Positions 1-11,793 of a stretch of 64,000 nucleotides of DNA are shown in pieces. Made by a program: the position numbers and the translations under genes. Under the pieces are notes generated by a model that had not been told where the DNA came from, made no database searches, and was given only the letters and a program-made list of their open reading frames with translations. Location of the stretch: NCBI GenBank assembly GCA_038893495.1, contig JAWARJ010000001.1:1931395-1995394 (forward strand), read 5' to 3'. The stretch's first letter is position 1. Every line of letters begins with the position of its first letter. The DNA comes from Thermoproteus sp. (GTDB taxonomy: Archaea > Thermoproteota > Thermoprotei > Thermoproteales > Thermoproteaceae).

Positions 1-388
1 CCTCTACAAACTGCCCAAGCCCCTCCACGTCGTCGAGAGAGATAGTCAAAGGCCCATATGTGTAGTACTCCCTCTTTTTCTTTATCGCGGCGACCCTCTT
101 AAAGCCCAGAGCCTCCAGTATTCGCTCCACGTCGCCCTCAGCGGTGGCAGTCAGCTCGAGGCGGGTCTTGGCGCTTGAGGCAAGCCGAGGCCCCTTATAG
201 GAGACCTCAGCAGAGCCCCCAGAAAGCCTAACACGCAACGCCTCGTCCGTCTTGGCGAAGTCGCGACAGGGATGTTGATAATAGATGTCGACCTCTTCCT
301 TTTTCTCCAGAAGGGAGGCCCCCAGCCGTAAAAGCTCCTCTCTGACCTTGTCTATATCGGCGCGAAATTTGAGCTCAACTTCCAACAT
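1..388 (-). CDS. CYTH-domain protein (CyaB / triphosphatase family), partial
   Basis: Only the first 129 residues are in the window; the 3' end lies beyond the left edge. The protein begins MLEVELKF, which contains the ExExK signature (E3, E5, K7) that binds metal and triphosphate in the CYTH superfamily (class IV adenylate cyclase CyaB, thiamine triphosphatase, tripolyphosphatase). Further basic/acidic strand motifs follow (RVRLS, RLELT, KKKREYY), as expected for the tunnel-shaped beta barrel. The ATG at 388 overlaps the end of the upstream gene by 14 nt, so it is the last visible gene of an operon with the thioredoxin-like and AMMECR1-like genes. Family is clear; the substrate cannot be read from the sequence, and a triphosphatase is at least as likely as a cyclase. 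Confidence 0.82.
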   Translation of the reverse strand, partial: MLEVELKFRADIDKVREELLRLGASLLEKKEEVDIYYQHPCRDFAKTDEALRVRLSGGSAEVSYKGPRLASSAKTRLELTATAEGDVERILEALGFKRVAAIKKKREYYTYGPLTISLDDVEGLGQFVE

Positions 389-1175
389 TCTTACAGGGCG
401 GCCTCGCGGGATTCGACACCTCCAAGCCGAAGAGGTAGCACCGCGATGTGACCTCGCCGAAGTAGGCACATTCACGGCAGTCGTCAGGACGGCCCGGCAC
501 AATGCGGACAACAGCCTTAACGGGAGGCCGCGGAGGCGCAGGAGGCACTTGCGGAGGCGGCGGGGCGGCGGGTGGAGGGGCGGGCGGCTGTGGGGCGATA
601 GGTTGCGGCTGGACTATGGGCGGCGGAGGAGGCGGCTGTGGGGCCGGCGGAGGCTGTTGGGCTGGTTGCTGTAAGGTATCGGCCAGCGGTTTGACCTCAG
701 ATGTGGGCTGAGTGGGAGTGGGCGGCAATAGGGGCGGCGGAGGAGGAGCTGGGGCGGGCGCGGCCGCGGGCGGGGGAGCGGGCGGAGGCGTGGGGGCAGG
801 CGGCGTTTGTGCGGCCGGGGCGCCTATTTGTATTCCAAACTCCTCGCTGGCTCTCCGATATACCGCCTCAAGCGCCCTGGGCACGTCCTCCACCCCCTCT
901 AGGACCTTCTGGCCGTCTATCACCACCGCCGGGAAGGCAGTGACGTTATACCTTTTGAGTATAGAGACGAGAGAGCGGAAGTGGGGCGGTATCCTCTCCA
1001 CGGGCTGGTCTATCAGCTTTACCACCTGCTCCGCCGCGTCCTGCCTAATTTTGACCGTGGCGAGCCTCACCTTATCCCTCCTCTCCACTTTAGACCTTAT
1101 CTCCTCTATAGCCTTCTTGAGGGACTCCTCAAGCTCCTGGCTCTTCCCCGAGATTACGAACAGCTCTACGTACAC
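375..1175 (-). CDS. Thioredoxin-fold protein with long proline-rich linker and C-terminal four-cysteine motif
   Basis: A 266-residue protein with three parts. Residues 1-115 look like a thioredoxin fold: strand MYVELFVI, alternating helices and strands, and a cis-proline-type motif TAFPAVVIDG near residue 82, but no CxxC redox pair. Residues about 120-220 are almost entirely Pro, Ala and Gln, an extended flexible linker. The C-terminus carries four cysteines (DDCRECAYF, SRCYLFG, RPPC) arranged like a small zinc or Fe-S knot. The start is a GTG at 1175, 9 nt after the AMMECR1-like stop, and the 3' end overlaps the CYTH gene by 14 nt, so the three genes are probably cotranscribed. Without the CxxC it is unlikely to be an oxidoreductase; a scaffold or adaptor role is a guess. 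Confidence 0.75.
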   Translation of the reverse strand: MYVELFVISGKSQELEESLKKAIEEIRSKVERRDKVRLATVKIRQDAAEQVVKLIDQPVERIPPHFRSLVSILKRYNVTAFPAVVIDGQKVLEGVEDVPRALEAVYRRASEEFGIQIGAPAAQTPPAPTPPPAPPPAAAPAPAPPPPPLLPPTPTQPTSEVKPLADTLQQPAQQPPPAPQPPPPPPIVQPQPIAPQPPAPPPAAPPPPQVPPAPPRPPVKAVVRIVPGRPDDCRECAYFGEVTSRCYLFGLEVSNPARPPCKNVGS

Positions 1176-1183
1176 GTTTTCAA

Positions 1184-1789
1184 CTATGCCCCTCTATTTA
1201 AGCCTAGCGTTTGCGTGATTATACGCGAACGCCAGAGCTCCCTCTCTATCACCTGCCCCTCGGGTCTAAGCTCGTAGAATATCTGTGTGTTGAAGACATA
1301 TAGCCTCTCGGGGATCCCCACGCTACTCGTGACGTATCTGACGAGGGCATCGCCGAGGAGGCGCCTCTCCAACATGGTCTGGGGGAGCACCACGAAGTTG
1401 GGAGGGACGTATACGCCCTCGACGCCCCATTTGAGGCCCTTTAGGGAGTCCAGAGAGGCCTCCCTCAAGCCGTTGACGAGGGTGGCCTCGATTAAAGAGC
1501 GGCGGAGTTCCATCTCCGAGAAACGAGGTATCTGGAGGACGAGCTTCCCCGCTATTTTGGCCGAGTCGTGGGCGAGGTCCTTGACCGGCTGGACCACGCC
1601 GAGCGAGCCGCGGACCTCCCGCCTCTCCCACCCGTTAGACCTAACGATGAACTCAACAGTGATGAAGACACCCAACTTGTAGTTAGAGAGGACCTCGTCG
1701 GAGGTCTTGAGGGGGACGCCCTTAATCTTCCTCTGCATGGAGGAACGGATGTGCGAAATAAGCCTGGCACCTTCCTCTAGAGAAAGCAT
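1184..1789 (-). CDS. AMMECR1-like domain protein
   Basis: A 201-residue protein resembling the AMMECR1 family along its length: GVFITVE followed by [16 protein letters not shown] matches the family's GVFVTL...LRGCIG...P segment, and [16 protein letters not shown] and the final [11 protein letters not shown] match the family's C-terminal strands. The normally conserved Cys of the RGC(I/L)G signature is Ser here (RGSLG), so it is a divergent member. A TATA-like TTTTTAAAA lies on the minus strand at about 1808-1817, some 26 nt before the ATG, so this gene probably leads the operon. AMMECR1 proteins often associate genomically with MEMO and a radical SAM enzyme; a MEMO homologue is present at 18.7-19.6 kb but not adjacent. 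Confidence 0.72.
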   Translation of the reverse strand: MLSLEEGARLISHIRSSMQRKIKGVPLKTSDEVLSNYKLGVFITVEFIVRSNGWERREVRGSLGVVQPVKDLAHDSAKIAGKLVLQIPRFSEMELRRSLIEATLVNGLREASLDSLKGLKWGVEGVYVPPNFVVLPQTMLERRLLGDALVRYVTSSVGIPERLYVFNTQIFYELRPEGQVIERELWRSRIITQTLGLNRGA

Positions 1790-1829
1790 AAAAGAAAAAG
1801 GAGGTGGTTTTAAAAAGGTCTTGGGGGTA

Positions 1830-4800
1830 TTACTTGGGCGGCGCCAATATCTGCATTAAGCGCCTCCTCCTCCAGTTGCTGTACTCCATCAGCAGTATCG
1901 CCACGATTATCACTATCACTATGATCAGCACTATCCACAACACCAGCTCGGGCAACGGTATCCTCACGCCGCCTATGGTGATACCTGCGGTGCCGGGCAC
2001 CGTCACCTTAACGGCGACAGTCTGGCCGGCGGGCGGAGTTATGGTGGCGGAACCCACGTGGTTCTGCTGGGCCGTCACCTTAATGGTGTACTGCTGTCCG
2101 GCGAGTACCTCAACGCTGACGGGGGCAGACGAGAAGCTCTTGTACAGCGTGCCGTTGGCGTAGAGGACGTCCACCTGCGACACCAAGTTGTTTATGGGAT
2201 AGCCGTTGTCGTCGACGGCAGATATCTGCAATATGGCGGTGGGCACGGTTATGGTCTTAACGACGGTCTGCCCGACGGTAGGCACGAAGAAGCCAGTGCT
2301 GTTTGTGCCAAATGGCGTGTTAGCAACCACGTTGTACTGTAGGGCCGTGCCGTTGGGGTACTGAGCCAACACCTCAGCGCTGACGGTGCCGGTGCCGGAG
2401 GCCACCACAGCGCCATTGGGGCCGATTATCTGTATGGGCCACTGGCCGGTGGTGCCGTAGGCTTTGTCTACCACGGAGGCCGATATCTTGGCGGTGGGTA
2501 TAGTTATCTGCACCGGCTTAGTCTGGCCGGGCTGAACGGATACAGTCTGGCTCCAAGTGTAGCCAAAGGCTTGCGCGGAGACAGTGTAGTTGTAATAGTG
2601 ACGGGTACCGTTGGCGGAATAGTAGGCTAGCACCTCAGCCGTGACGGAGCCAGTGCCGGTAGCGACATTGGCTATCTGTATCGGCGAACTCGTGAGGGCG
2701 GTGCCGAAGGCGTCAACGACGGAAGCAGATATCACGGCGGAAGGCACGCTAACCACGAATGAGGTAGTAGTCAGAGTAACATTAAATGAAGTGGTGTTAG
2801 TATAGGTGGCTCCGCTGGGCTGCTTGACGGTAGTGGGCACAGTGACGGTGTAGGAGGTACCCACGTACTTGCTCAACGGCAGGTAGGCGGTGACCTCGCC
2901 ATTGCCAGTGACGACGGTCTGGCCGTTGATAGATATCATGACAGGCCAATCGGTTCTAATTTTGCCGAAGCCGTCCACGGCCTGAACAGTGACCTGGCGC
3001 AACAACTGTAGTGACACTAAGTCAAGAGAGGTGGGCAGAGTCGTGGTGGTGAAGCTAACCTTAAACGGCGTGGCCAGCCTGACGGGCACACCGTTGACAT
3101 AGACTGTGTCAACCTCCATGGTCAACGGGTAGCTGACGCTGGTGGGTATGGGCTGGGACGGCACTATGTAGCTGGTGCCGGAGACCGTGACGGTCTTAAA
3201 CGGTATAGCCACAGTGCCCTGCGGTGTGACGTTTAGGTAGAAGGTGCCGGAGGCGCCTACGCCTGACTGCGCTATGGGCAACTGTTGCATGAACGTGACG
3301 GTCGAAGTTATGGAGTAGCCGCTACTGGGCACGGTGGCGCCACGCTGTATTGAGAAGGTGCCGGTGGCAACGGGCACCCATATCTGGGCGTCGGCGGGAG
3401 CTGCGGCGGTGCTAGTGGAGTACGGATATAGTATCTGGTAGTCGAAGTTAGTGGACGGTAACTGCGACAGGAAGCCAGCCGGATAGCTGGATATTAGTCT
3501 GTCGTATACAGTCACGGCGCCAGTGGAGCCGGTGGTGCCGTTGAAGTAGAACATGGCGCCCTTAGTGCTGTCGTCATATACCTGTACCACCACGCCTGCT
3601 AGCGGCTGGCCGTTGGGGCCATAGACGGTCAACGTAGCCGGATAGACATAGGTTCTGATCTCTACGGTGGAGCTGGCATTGCCCAGCTGGTATATGTCGT
3701 TGCCTATATCCTGCTGGTATATCCATATGAGGTACGCCGGATCTTTAGTTATCACGCTCAGCGGATAGCCGTCGAACCAGCTGACGTAGACGACGCTCCT
3801 CTTGCCCATGGAGCTTATATCAGGCAGGTCGTAGAACAGCTGGCCTCTGTTGTTAGTGAATATTATAGCGTAGACGTTGTGGTTCTGGTCGAACAGCACT
3901 ACGGTCTGGTTGGCCAGAGGCCTGGCGTTCCAGTCGAGTATGTACTTCAGCGGCAACTCGGGGAAGCTGAAGTAGTACTTGAAGTCGTAGTCGCTGGAGT
4001 TGACAGTCAAGGCACCCCAAGTGCCGGCAGTGTACTGAGCACCAGGCATCACAATGGAGCCATTGACCACAAGGATGAAGTCGGTGACATTAAGCTTGAG
4101 GCCATTCTCGAGGACTAAGCCGTTGAAGTAGAATTGCCAGCTCGGCGTCTCGGCGTGGCTTGCGTATAGCACGTTCTCGGTGTATGTGGCAGAGCTTAAT
4201 GGCTGTAGGTTGAAGGTCTCTATCAACCACGTGTAGTTGTTCAACATCTTCTGCATCTGGAGTGTGGCGTTGTTCAATTCGGCCTTGATGACAGACGACA
4301 GAGTCCTATTGGCCTGCTGATACACCACGGGCAGGAAGTGTTGTATCAAATCAACCACACCGCCGTAGTAGGCAGACAGCGAGTAGCTGTACGGCCGCGG
4401 GAACATGTCTAGGCTCCAAGTCCCGCTGGCATTGATGGCGTAGGAGAAGCCAAAGCCGTAGTCGCTCAAAGGCACGGTGACGTTGCTGTACATAGGCACG
4501 TAAACGCCGCCCTGCGCGGATATGGGTATAGTGTAGCTGGAGCTACCAGGACACATCGTAACGTTGTATCCAGCAATTTGGATCGGGATCGGGAATGAGT
4601 GTATGACGACATTGGAGACTATTATCGGGAATGAGGCGTTGTTATAGACAGTCAAGTAGTCAAGCGCAGTGGTGGGCAGCTTCAGCGAGGTGACGCCAGC
4701 TTGATACAAGGCGGTGACGTTCCACACGGGCAGGCTGGTGTAGTTGTCTATGGCCAGAGTGCTGGTGCCGCCTATCGGGAAGCCTAACCCGGCGACCTTG

Positions 4801-7800
4801 CCGCTACCGTCGTAGAACTCGTCTAGGTTGGTCCTAGTCCATACAGGCACGGAGGATTTGCTCTGCGGCGTCGAGGCGGGGACGTAGTTCACCACTAGAT
4901 ACGTCTTGCCGAAGAAGTCGTAGCCGCGTATGTTGGCGCCCTTAGCGTCGGTCAGAGGTCCTAGTACGTTGGGGGCGTTGGTGCACAGCGCCTCAGTGGA
5001 GCCAGCAGCAATTATCCATATCCTAGATATGTAGGAGCCGGCGGCGGCAGTGCCAGTCGCCCACGCAGGCAGTAGCGCTACTTGGCCGGAGGGCACTATG
5101 TAGGTGATGGGCATGCCGAAGCCGCCCCATACAGTCCACGGCTTGGAGGCGATGAAGTTCACCACGGTGAAGTTGGCGGGAGTGCCAGCGACGCCCAACG
5201 TGACGTTCTTATACACGGCATAGCCGTAGACTCCGGCGTACAACGTGCCGTTAGGCGTTGTGTAGTATGAGGTGGTGGGCCCGCTGGTGTACACCACGGT
5301 CACATTGAACTTAACGTCCACCTTGGCGTAGCCGGGCACCTTAGCCACTTGTAGCGCGAGGTCGCGCAGGTCAATAGTGTAGGTTAGGAGGTTCTGCGGC
5401 AGGCTGGAATACTGCGACAGCGGGTAGACGAAGGTCTGGCTGTAGCCGTTGCTGGAGTTGGTGACTGTCACGTAGATCGTGGCGTTAGTGCCGGCGCCCC
5501 ACGGCAAGTATAGCACCAAGGTCCTGTTGTTCAGCAGGTCCTTGCCGTTGCCGCTGTATATAGGCAAGTGGAAGGTCGCAGTGTATACTCCGCTCGACGG
5601 GTTTGTGAAGTTGTTTATCTGTGTGAAGTTACCACCAGACAGCAAGCTCCAGAACAAGTTCCTCTCGAAGACGTCATATGTGCGTATTAAGGCGGCCGGG
5701 TACTGCAATAACAGCCACCTGTCGAAGCTGGCGAGGTACTCAGTGCCGTTTGCTACATTCACAGTCGACATGTACATGGGCAACGTGGCGTTGCGCGACA
5801 CAAATAGGTCGGGCAGGTAAATTATGTCGGCACCAGCATTAGCCGTCTTGTACTCGCCGAAGTACGAATACCTGCCGGTTAGGTTGTAGAAGACCTTGGT
5901 GTTGTAGGGCGTAGGTAGAGTAATGTTGGAAGCGTTGGTCAGCAGATAGTTCAACGTGCCGTTGACGAAGCTGGCATTGAATGGAGCCAGCAAGCTCTTG
6001 ACAAACTTGAGCGCGGTGAAGTTGTACCCATTGAGACTGTGGTAGGCTATGCCGAAGTAAGCGTTGGCCAGCGTGAAGCCCACATAGGAGTTCACAGGTA
6101 GCCTCAAGTCCTTGGTATAGGCTGTGACGTTGACGGGGTAGACGTCGGCGCGTATGTCGACGGTGGGCTTGGTCAGAGTGACGTAGCCGTCGTAGACCTT
6201 ATAGCCCATGTACCACACCTGCACGTGTAGCGTCATGTTGGGCAGGAACAGGCGGGCTATATCGTAAGTCCCGACAGTACTGGCCGTTAAGTTGCATATG
6301 GATGGCACCGCGTCCTTGGGCTGGAACGACTGTAGCGTGAAGACGGCAGAGTAGAGGTTTGTCGAAGAGTTGGCGAGCCAGCCAGCCATGGCGGCATAGG
6401 CGAAGTTGGTAGTTACATAGGAGACATTGCCATAGGGCGTAGCGGTGCAACCAGCCTGCGCTTGGGCAGTGCTGAGGTACTGCTGGGCCAAATTGAGATA
6501 CAACGACTGCATTCCGGTCATGCCCACAGCTCTGAAGTCAGTCAGCACTATGTAGTCTCTATCGGTGAAGTTCAGCCACCTCGAGGCGTATAGGTAGGGG
6601 CTGTTGTCGTCGGCCACCACTAGGGTCACGTTGGCCAGTATGGGCTTAGCCGCGCCGGGGTAGGGGCCGGGCACTACGTACTGGCTGGACAGCAGGTACT
6701 TGCCGGTCTTGTCGAACACCCTGAAGACGGGGTTGAACACTTGCGCTTCGAAGGTCTGTGGGCCGGTACACCAGGTGGTGAGCGTCAACGTAGTCGAATT
6801 CGCCACGAGGCCGGCGTCTATGGGACCTCTAGTGCCCAACGTGTAGACGTAGTCGTTAGCGCTGAGGCCCAGCCATTGGGCATAGGCGCTGTAGGAGTTG
6901 TCATATAGGGTCTGGGCGGCGGTGAACGGCCACTCCATGTCGGTCATGGGGTCTATGGTGCGCACAATCATCTTGAAGGGCACGCCCAACGGCAACTCGT
7001 CGAAGTAGGCGAGACCGCTGGCGTTGCTTATGGACTCGCCCATCCTAACGCCGACGTAGCCGGGCGCAAGGCTCGTGGGCACCAACACGAAGCCGACAAG
7101 CGGGAACTGCGGACCTAGATAGACCTCTTGCACCTGTTGCGGGCTGTCGTTCTCGGTCCAGATGGCGGCCATCACCTTGAAGGTAGCGGGCGCTATGGGC
7201 AGATACACCACAGGCTTGAAGTAGGGCGCGTTCTGTAGGGCGAAGGATATGGCCACAGGCGAGGTCGGTATGGCGGTGTTGCTGGTAGTGCCGTAGAGTC
7301 TATAGCCGAAGTAGTTCAGCGTCACGTAGGCCGTGGCGGTGGTGGCTACGGGCTTGCCCCACTGGTCCACCGCGACAGGCACCGTGACGGGCACCTCGGC
7401 TGCGACGGGTAGACTGGGCAGAGTGAAGTTGGCATTGCCGTAGATTACAGTCAAGCTGATTGTCCCGTTGACTACAGAGGGCACGTTGCCGCAGAAGTCT
7501 CTGAACAGGAAGTTAATAGTCTTGAGGTTGATGGCTATGTTTATGGCGTGTTCGAGGTTGTAGAAGCCCAGCTTCTCCGCTTGTAGCCCGTAGACGCCGG
7601 CCGTAGTGTTGTAATACACGGCCTGCACGGTATAGGCGTCGTCATAGACGGCGGGCCCGTACTGGGCCTTAAGGACATTGGCGACGTTGCTGGACGTCTC
7701 GACCATAGTGCCGTTGGCATATACTTGCGGGTATGTGGCTATGACGTTGGCGGTGCCCACCAGCACCGAGCCGGCGTATATCCTGAAGTTGTAAGTATAT

Positions 7801-9836
7801 TGGGTCGTGCCGATAGACAATCCGTACTGGCTGAAGGTGTTGCTCAGCCCTACCGCTTGGGACCAGTTGAGATACTTAAAGCCGTATTTAATAGAGGTTG
7901 GAGAGCTCTCATTGATTAGTATGGCATTGAGGGTCGGTAGCGGCAGGTAGCCGCTGGCGTTGAACAAAGTGAGCAGGTCCATGTAGGTGCCGGGTGTGAC
8001 CGGCACCATCTCGAAGGGTGGTAGAGCCCATAGGTACAGCGTGTTGACTTGGTTGGTGCCAGCCATCTGGCTACTCCACGGATCTGCGACGACGGCGTAC
8101 TGTCCCGTCTCGGTCAGATAGGCTGTCGTCCCGGTCAAGACGAAGGTCAGACCTTGCGCCAAGGCGAAGGCGTTAAACGGCTGGCCGTTGGGCAGAGTTA
8201 CGTTGTTGCGCCACCACAACGGTATCTGTACCGGAAGCACCGAGACTGTTAAATTGGCCTTCGCGTTCACGAGACTTGAGGCGTTAAGCGGCGCCTGGAG
8301 CACTACAGCTTGTATGTAGCCGCTAGTGGGTTGCTGGACGCCGGAGAACGGCGTAGCCTGGTAGGAGTACTCGACTATCAGTCTCGGCGAGAGGTTGACC
8401 GAACTAAGGCTCAACGAGGCGTCTGACAACGTTATCGTGCCGCTTATCCAAGCCACCGTAACCGGCCTATATATTGAGAAGACCGCATTCGCGAATTTAG
8501 CGCGGTTTGCGTTCAAGTTGTTGAAGCAAGTCACCAAGTCGCTGAAGGACGTGATGGAGCCGCCACATAGGGTGTGTAGGAGGCCGAACCTCAAGTCGGT
8601 TATGTCGGTGCTCCATCCGCCTTGTTGTTGCGATATGGTCAGCGAGGCGCCGCCTATGTTCTCCTGCACCTTGAAGATGAAGTACTCAGGCGCGAGTATG
8701 GGGTTGCCCTTAATATCGTAAAGACCAGTTATCGTCAAATTGCTTAGAGGCAACGTCCAGTACACTATCTGCTGGCATGTGGCATTTACCGGAGGCGGCG
8801 TCGGGGTATACTGTGTAAAGTTGGCAGTCGTTATGACGTAGGTCACATTAGGCCGGGGAGTTGTGGAGTTAGGCGCACTCTTTGCAGTGAAGTTTCCGTA
8901 GTGTATCCCGTTGGTGCTGGTTATGAGGTTCTGCGTTACGTAAGAGCCCGTCTGGGCGTTGTATATCGAGATCTGCACCGCGAATGTGTACTGGACGCTC
9001 GACGGCGAGAGGTTCTTGGTGACGGCCGTGCCGGCGGCGCCCGGCAACGCAGTGACGTAGGTGCCTAGGTATGTGATGGGCCCGAAATAAGGCCATCCTG
9101 TAACGTTTAACTTGCCAGCGGGCTTATAGGTCCACGTGTAGACTGTGGTGCCGCCTATGGATAGAGTCTCTACTAACGTCAAGTTGTAGGATTGGCCGAC
9201 AGTGTTTATGCCTAGGTAGAACTGGTGTATAGCGGCACTGGTTAAGTTGCCGAAGCTGGCCGTCCCATTAATGCTTAATACGCCCCAAGAGTTCGGGACA
9301 GTAGTGTAATTAACTTTAGTTATATAGTTGCGACTAACCACTGTGCTATTCTGTAACACTGTGTAGTAGTGTCCGGTTAGGTTGGCGACTAGGTCGGCGA
9401 GGGTGCCGTTTATCTGGAGGTCGTAAACGAGGAAATAGTAGCCGTGCCAGTTGACCAGCAAGGCGGCCTCCCAAGTACTCCAAGTATTAACAGTAGTAGG
9501 TGAGGCCTTTAGCTTAAACGCCACGAAGCCCGTGCTGTTGGCCGTGCTGTTTAGGGCCGCGTAGAAGGTGGTAGCTGTAGTGTTTAGGCTTTGGACCACC
9601 AGCGTGAACTGCTTGCCAGCAGCCCAGGCGTGCGGGTTAGTGTAATTGAATATGTGGACGCCGAGGCTTTTACAATAGGGGCACTCCGTGTTGACCTGTA
9701 GGGTTATGTTGTAGGTTATGGGGGCTACCGGTATTGAGACTCCGCCCCCAGCCTGGCTCCCTTGGGCGTATGTTAGGGCTGTTAGCGCTATTAGCCCGAT
9801 GAGTGTCAGTAGTAGTATTGTTTTGGGGTTATGCAT
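1830..9836 (-). CDS. Giant membrane-anchored surface protein (possible S-layer or adhesin), 2668 aa
   Basis: The largest gene in the window. Residues 1-25 are a Sec-type signal peptide (charged MHNPK, then a Leu/Ile/Ala core ending TYAQG). The C-terminus has one strong transmembrane helix ([20 protein letters not shown], about residues 2625-2645) followed by the basic tail NWRRRR. Between them the chain is rich in Thr, Asn, Tyr, Val and Gly with very many NxS/T sequons and few Lys or charged residues, typical of an archaeal glycosylated beta-rich envelope protein. From about residue 2200 on, several Ig-like units repeat with the pattern I(S/T)ASVVDxxG...PIQI and SAEVLA. Its promoter is a TATA (TTTAAATATA) near 9851-9862. 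Thermoproteus has an S-layer tied to the membrane by long pillars; that this is its subunit is inference. Confidence 0.85.
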   Translation of the reverse strand: MHNPKTILLLTLIGLIALTALTYAQGSQAGGGVSIPVAPITYNITLQVNTECPYCKSLGVHIFNYTNPHAWAAGKQFTLVVQSLNTTATTFYAALNSTANSTGFVAFKLKASPTTVNTWSTWEAALLVNWHGYYFLVYDLQINGTLADLVANLTGHYYTVLQNSTVVSRNYITKVNYTTVPNSWGVLSINGTASFGNLTSAAIHQFYLGINTVGQSYNLTLVETLSIGGTTVYTWTYKPAGKLNVTGWPYFGPITYLGTYVTALPGAAGTAVTKNLSPSSVQYTFAVQISIYNAQTGSYVTQNLITSTNGIHYGNFTAKSAPNSTTPRPNVTYVITTANFTQYTPTPPPVNATCQQIVYWTLPLSNLTITGLYDIKGNPILAPEYFIFKVQENIGGASLTISQQQGGWSTDITDLRFGLLHTLCGGSITSFSDLVTCFNNLNANRAKFANAVFSIYRPVTVAWISGTITLSDASLSLSSVNLSPRLIVEYSYQATPFSGVQQPTSGYIQAVVLQAPLNASSLVNAKANLTVSVLPVQIPLWWRNNVTLPNGQPFNAFALAQGLTFVLTGTTAYLTETGQYAVVADPWSSQMAGTNQVNTLYLWALPPFEMVPVTPGTYMDLLTLFNASGYLPLPTLNAILINESSPTSIKYGFKYLNWSQAVGLSNTFSQYGLSIGTTQYTYNFRIYAGSVLVGTANVIATYPQVYANGTMVETSSNVANVLKAQYGPAVYDDAYTVQAVYYNTTAGVYGLQAEKLGFYNLEHAINIAINLKTINFLFRDFCGNVPSVVNGTISLTVIYGNANFTLPSLPVAAEVPVTVPVAVDQWGKPVATTATAYVTLNYFGYRLYGTTSNTAIPTSPVAISFALQNAPYFKPVVYLPIAPATFKVMAAIWTENDSPQQVQEVYLGPQFPLVGFVLVPTSLAPGYVGVRMGESISNASGLAYFDELPLGVPFKMIVRTIDPMTDMEWPFTAAQTLYDNSYSAYAQWLGLSANDYVYTLGTRGPIDAGLVANSTTLTLTTWCTGPQTFEAQVFNPVFRVFDKTGKYLLSSQYVVPGPYPGAAKPILANVTLVVADDNSPYLYASRWLNFTDRDYIVLTDFRAVGMTGMQSLYLNLAQQYLSTAQAQAGCTATPYGNVSYVTTNFAYAAMAGWLANSSTNLYSAVFTLQSFQPKDAVPSICNLTASTVGTYDIARLFLPNMTLHVQVWYMGYKVYDGYVTLTKPTVDIRADVYPVNVTAYTKDLRLPVNSYVGFTLANAYFGIAYHSLNGYNFTALKFVKSLLAPFNASFVNGTLNYLLTNASNITLPTPYNTKVFYNLTGRYSYFGEYKTANAGADIIYLPDLFVSRNATLPMYMSTVNVANGTEYLASFDRWLLLQYPAALIRTYDVFERNLFWSLLSGGNFTQINNFTNPSSGVYTATFHLPIYSGNGKDLLNNRTLVLYLPWGAGTNATIYVTVTNSSNGYSQTFVYPLSQYSSLPQNLLTYTIDLRDLALQVAKVPGYAKVDVKFNVTVVYTSGPTTSYYTTPNGTLYAGVYGYAVYKNVTLGVAGTPANFTVVNFIASKPWTVWGGFGMPITYIVPSGQVALLPAWATGTAAAGSYISRIWIIAAGSTEALCTNAPNVLGPLTDAKGANIRGYDFFGKTYLVVNYVPASTPQSKSSVPVWTRTNLDEFYDGSGKVAGLGFPIGGTSTLAIDNYTSLPVWNVTALYQAGVTSLKLPTTALDYLTVYNNASFPIIVSNVVIHSFPIPIQIAGYNVTMCPGSSSYTIPISAQGGVYVPMYSNVTVPLSDYGFGFSYAINASGTWSLDMFPRPYSYSLSAYYGGVVDLIQHFLPVVYQQANRTLSSVIKAELNNATLQMQKMLNNYTWLIETFNLQPLSSATYTENVLYASHAETPSWQFYFNGLVLENGLKLNVTDFILVVNGSIVMPGAQYTAGTWGALTVNSSDYDFKYYFSFPELPLKYILDWNARPLANQTVVLFDQNHNVYAIIFTNNRGQLFYDLPDISSMGKRSVVYVSWFDGYPLSVITKDPAYLIWIYQQDIGNDIYQLGNASSTVEIRTYVYPATLTVYGPNGQPLAGVVVQVYDDSTKGAMFYFNGTTGSTGAVTVYDRLISSYPAGFLSQLPSTNFDYQILYPYSTSTAAAPADAQIWVPVATGTFSIQRGATVPSSGYSITSTVTFMQQLPIAQSGVGASGTFYLNVTPQGTVAIPFKTVTVSGTSYIVPSQPIPTSVSYPLTMEVDTVYVNGVPVRLATPFKVSFTTTTLPTSLDLVSLQLLRQVTVQAVDGFGKIRTDWPVMISINGQTVVTGNGEVTAYLPLSKYVGTSYTVTVPTTVKQPSGATYTNTTSFNVTLTTTSFVVSVPSAVISASVVDAFGTALTSSPIQIANVATGTGSVTAEVLAYYSANGTRHYYNYTVSAQAFGYTWSQTVSVQPGQTKPVQITIPTAKISASVVDKAYGTTGQWPIQIIGPNGAVVASGTGTVSAEVLAQYPNGTALQYNVVANTPFGTNSTGFFVPTVGQTVVKTITVPTAILQISAVDDNGYPINNLVSQVDVLYANGTLYKSFSSAPVSVEVLAGQQYTIKVTAQQNHVGSATITPPAGQTVAVKVTVPGTAGITIGGVRIPLPELVLWIVLIIVIVIIVAILLMEYSNWRRRRLMQILAPPK

Positions 9837-9850
9837 AACCGTGTGGCCGA

Positions 9851-9862
9851 GGGTATATTTAA
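9851..9862 (-). promoter_or_regulatory. TATA box of the giant surface-protein gene
   Basis: Minus-strand AGTTTAAATATA centred about 20-25 nt upstream of the ATG at 9836. The spacing predicts a transcript with almost no 5' leader. It lies in the 43-nt gap after the 637-residue surface-protein gene, so the giant gene need not depend on read-through. Confidence 0.6.
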
Positions 9863-9879
9863 ACTTTTCGCATCCTAAA

Positions 9880-11793
9880 TTATGATATCTGGCCGTATAC
9901 GGTCAGCTGAAGGGGCCCGGAGGTGCTCAGGCCCCCGTTGAAGTAGAAGCGTATCGTGTGGCCGGCGGCGTCGGTCATCACCACGTACTGGCCGTTGTAC
10001 TCGCTGTCGACTATGTAGTCGCTGGAGCTTTTGGCGAAGAGGTTCGCCAGCTGGACGCCGAGCCTGTCGGCCGGTATGGAGCCCGTCGGCGGGCTTTGGT
10101 ACATGAAGGGCGGCACCGGCATGAACTGCGGACAGCTCACCCCGTCGTATTGCAACTTCGTGGTGACGGAGCCCCCGCTGAACTGTACGGTGGCCGTATG
10201 GCCCGCGACCGTGATGGTGACCTGTCCGGAGCCTCCGTTGGAGCTTCCGCTGAAGGTCCCTGTATAGGTGTTTCCGGGGTAACTCAGGTAGACAGTGAAG
10301 GTTCCAGAGAAGCTTATGGCGCCTCCCGAGTACGTCACGGAGCCCTGCATGTTGTATATCTTCACGGTCACAGTGACGGCGCCTCCGGGTGTGTTGCATG
10401 TCACTTGCGCCTCGTAGGGCCTGTCGTCCACGAAGTCTATCCTGTATATCGAGGCCACGTTGATTGTGGGCGCGACCAACTGCGCATATATCTGGATGGA
10501 GTACATAGTCCCGTTGATTGTTATAGAGGCTGAGTTCCAGCCGTTGAGCCGCGCTTGCAACGTCCCGTTTATTATGGCCTCCCCTCCGGACGGGATCACG
10601 TATGTGCTCCCATTTGCGACTACCGCCACGCTCCTCGTCGTCGCGTTGGTTTTCACGATCCATTGGTAGGACATCTGCGCCTGGCTGGTCGACACCACTA
10701 TCGAGGGGGACAGGGATGGGTTGTACAGCCGGCCGCCTATGTAGAACAACACGGTTATCCCTATCGCCGTGACGTTAAGCGTCCAGCGGTATGTAGTCCC
10801 GTTGACCGACAGCGACACCTGCCTGTGGGCGTATGCGGGCACCGTGAAGTTGGCCCAGATGGAGCCTCCCGGCCCTATGGTGTACACCGTCCCGTTGACC
10901 ACGAGGGTCTCTGTGGCGTTTCCCGTGTTCCTCAATAGGAACGATACGGGGATTCCCTCGCCGGGCGTCGCCTCTACCGCCGGCGACCATATGGACACGG
11001 AGTACCCGGTGGCCAGATATATCACGTCCACCTCCGCCTTGACGCCGTCTATGTTGACGTAGTAACGTCCGGCAGCCGTGATGTTGAGGGACGTCTCCAC
11101 TGTGGCGTTTCCGCCCGGCGGGACCGCCGCGCCGGCGATATAGCCCGTATAGTTTCCGATGTTCCTAACGGTGACGTTAAGCGCCACTACCGCCGGTAGC
11201 TTGTAGGTCCTCACCGTTACGGGCTCGGCGACGAGGACCGGCGTGTAGAACAGCACCTCTACCGGAAATTGGACGGGGGTCCCGTTCACCATCAACAAGA
11301 CGTAGTTGACGCCAGCGTGTAGGACCTCCACTGTGGCGTTGATCCTCTTGACCTCGCCTGGCCCCAATCTCACGGCCGACCCGTTGATCGTCACCGCGCC
11401 GCTCCCCGAGCCCCTATTGGCCACCAGGAAGGTCAACGTGACGTTTAGAGGCAACTTGGTCGTGTTGAAGGCCTTAGTCTTCAGCTCGACCGTTACGTTG
11501 GACCTAGGAGGGGGCGCCGACGTCGTCGTTGTGTTCGCGACGGCGGTTGTGGTGGTAGTGACAACGGCCGTCGTGGTCGCGGCCAGCGGGACACTCGTCG
11601 TTGTCGACGCACTGACGATGGGGCCGCTTGTGATCGACGTAGTTGCGGCGCCCGTCGCACTTGACGTGGTCGCGACGCCGGACGTCATCGAGCTCGCGCC
11701 GGAGGGGCCACTCGGCGTCAAGCTGGGCAGGAGGACGTAAAGCGCTATTCCCGCAATAGCAGCTGCAATTAAGAGTATAAGAAGGGGCCTCAC
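9880..11793 (-). CDS. Secreted or N-terminally anchored surface protein with Ser/Thr-rich stalk
   Basis: The most likely start is the GTG at 11793, which overlaps the enolase stop as GTGA; in-frame GTGs also exist at 11796 and 11820. The N-terminus (VVRPLLILLIAAAIAGIALYVLLP) is a signal anchor. It is followed by about 70 residues of almost only Ser, Thr, Ala, Gly and Val, a glycosylation-prone stalk, and then by beta-rich repeats of about 80-90 residues with the recurring pattern VxVNGTxxxxP and many NxT sequons. There is no C-terminal membrane helix, so it is held by its N-terminus or released. Two cysteines (VTCNT, VSCPQ) near the C-terminal domain could form a disulfide. Its position just before the giant surface protein suggests they work together at the envelope. 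No specific function recognised. Confidence 0.8.
   Translation of the reverse strand: MRPLLILLIAAAIAGIALYVLLPSLTPSGPSGASSMTSGVATTSSATGAATTSITSGPIVSASTTTSVPLAATTTAVVTTTTTAVANTTTTSAPPPRSNVTVELKTKAFNTTKLPLNVTLTFLVANRGSGSGAVTINGSAVRLGPGEVKRINATVEVLHAGVNYVLLMVNGTPVQFPVEVLFYTPVLVAEPVTVRTYKLPAVVALNVTVRNIGNYTGYIAGAAVPPGGNATVETSLNITAAGRYYVNIDGVKAEVDVIYLATGYSVSIWSPAVEATPGEGIPVSFLLRNTGNATETLVVNGTVYTIGPGGSIWANFTVPAYAHRQVSLSVNGTTYRWTLNVTAIGITVLFYIGGRLYNPSLSPSIVVSTSQAQMSYQWIVKTNATTRSVAVVANGSTYVIPSGGEAIINGTLQARLNGWNSASITINGTMYSIQIYAQLVAPTINVASIYRIDFVDDRPYEAQVTCNTPGGAVTVTVKIYNMQGSVTYSGGAISFSGTFTVYLSYPGNTYTGTFSGSSNGGSGQVTITVAGHTATVQFSGGSVTTKLQYDGVSCPQFMPVPPFMYQSPPTGSIPADRLGVQLANLFAKSSSDYIVDSEYNGQYVVMTDAAGHTIRFYFNGGLSTSGPLQLTVYGQIS

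Noticed and set aside
375..1175. Proline-rich frame as a non-coding GC-rich artefact (an opposite-strand frame is open as well).
   Set aside because: The ends of the protein have clear folded-domain features, and both flanking genes overlap or abut it in operon fashion on the same strand.
1830..9836. Several open frames of 60-113 codons on the strand opposite the giant surface gene and in its other frame.
   Set aside because: They are low-complexity shadows of a long GC-rich coding region, have no promoters and no recognisable domains.
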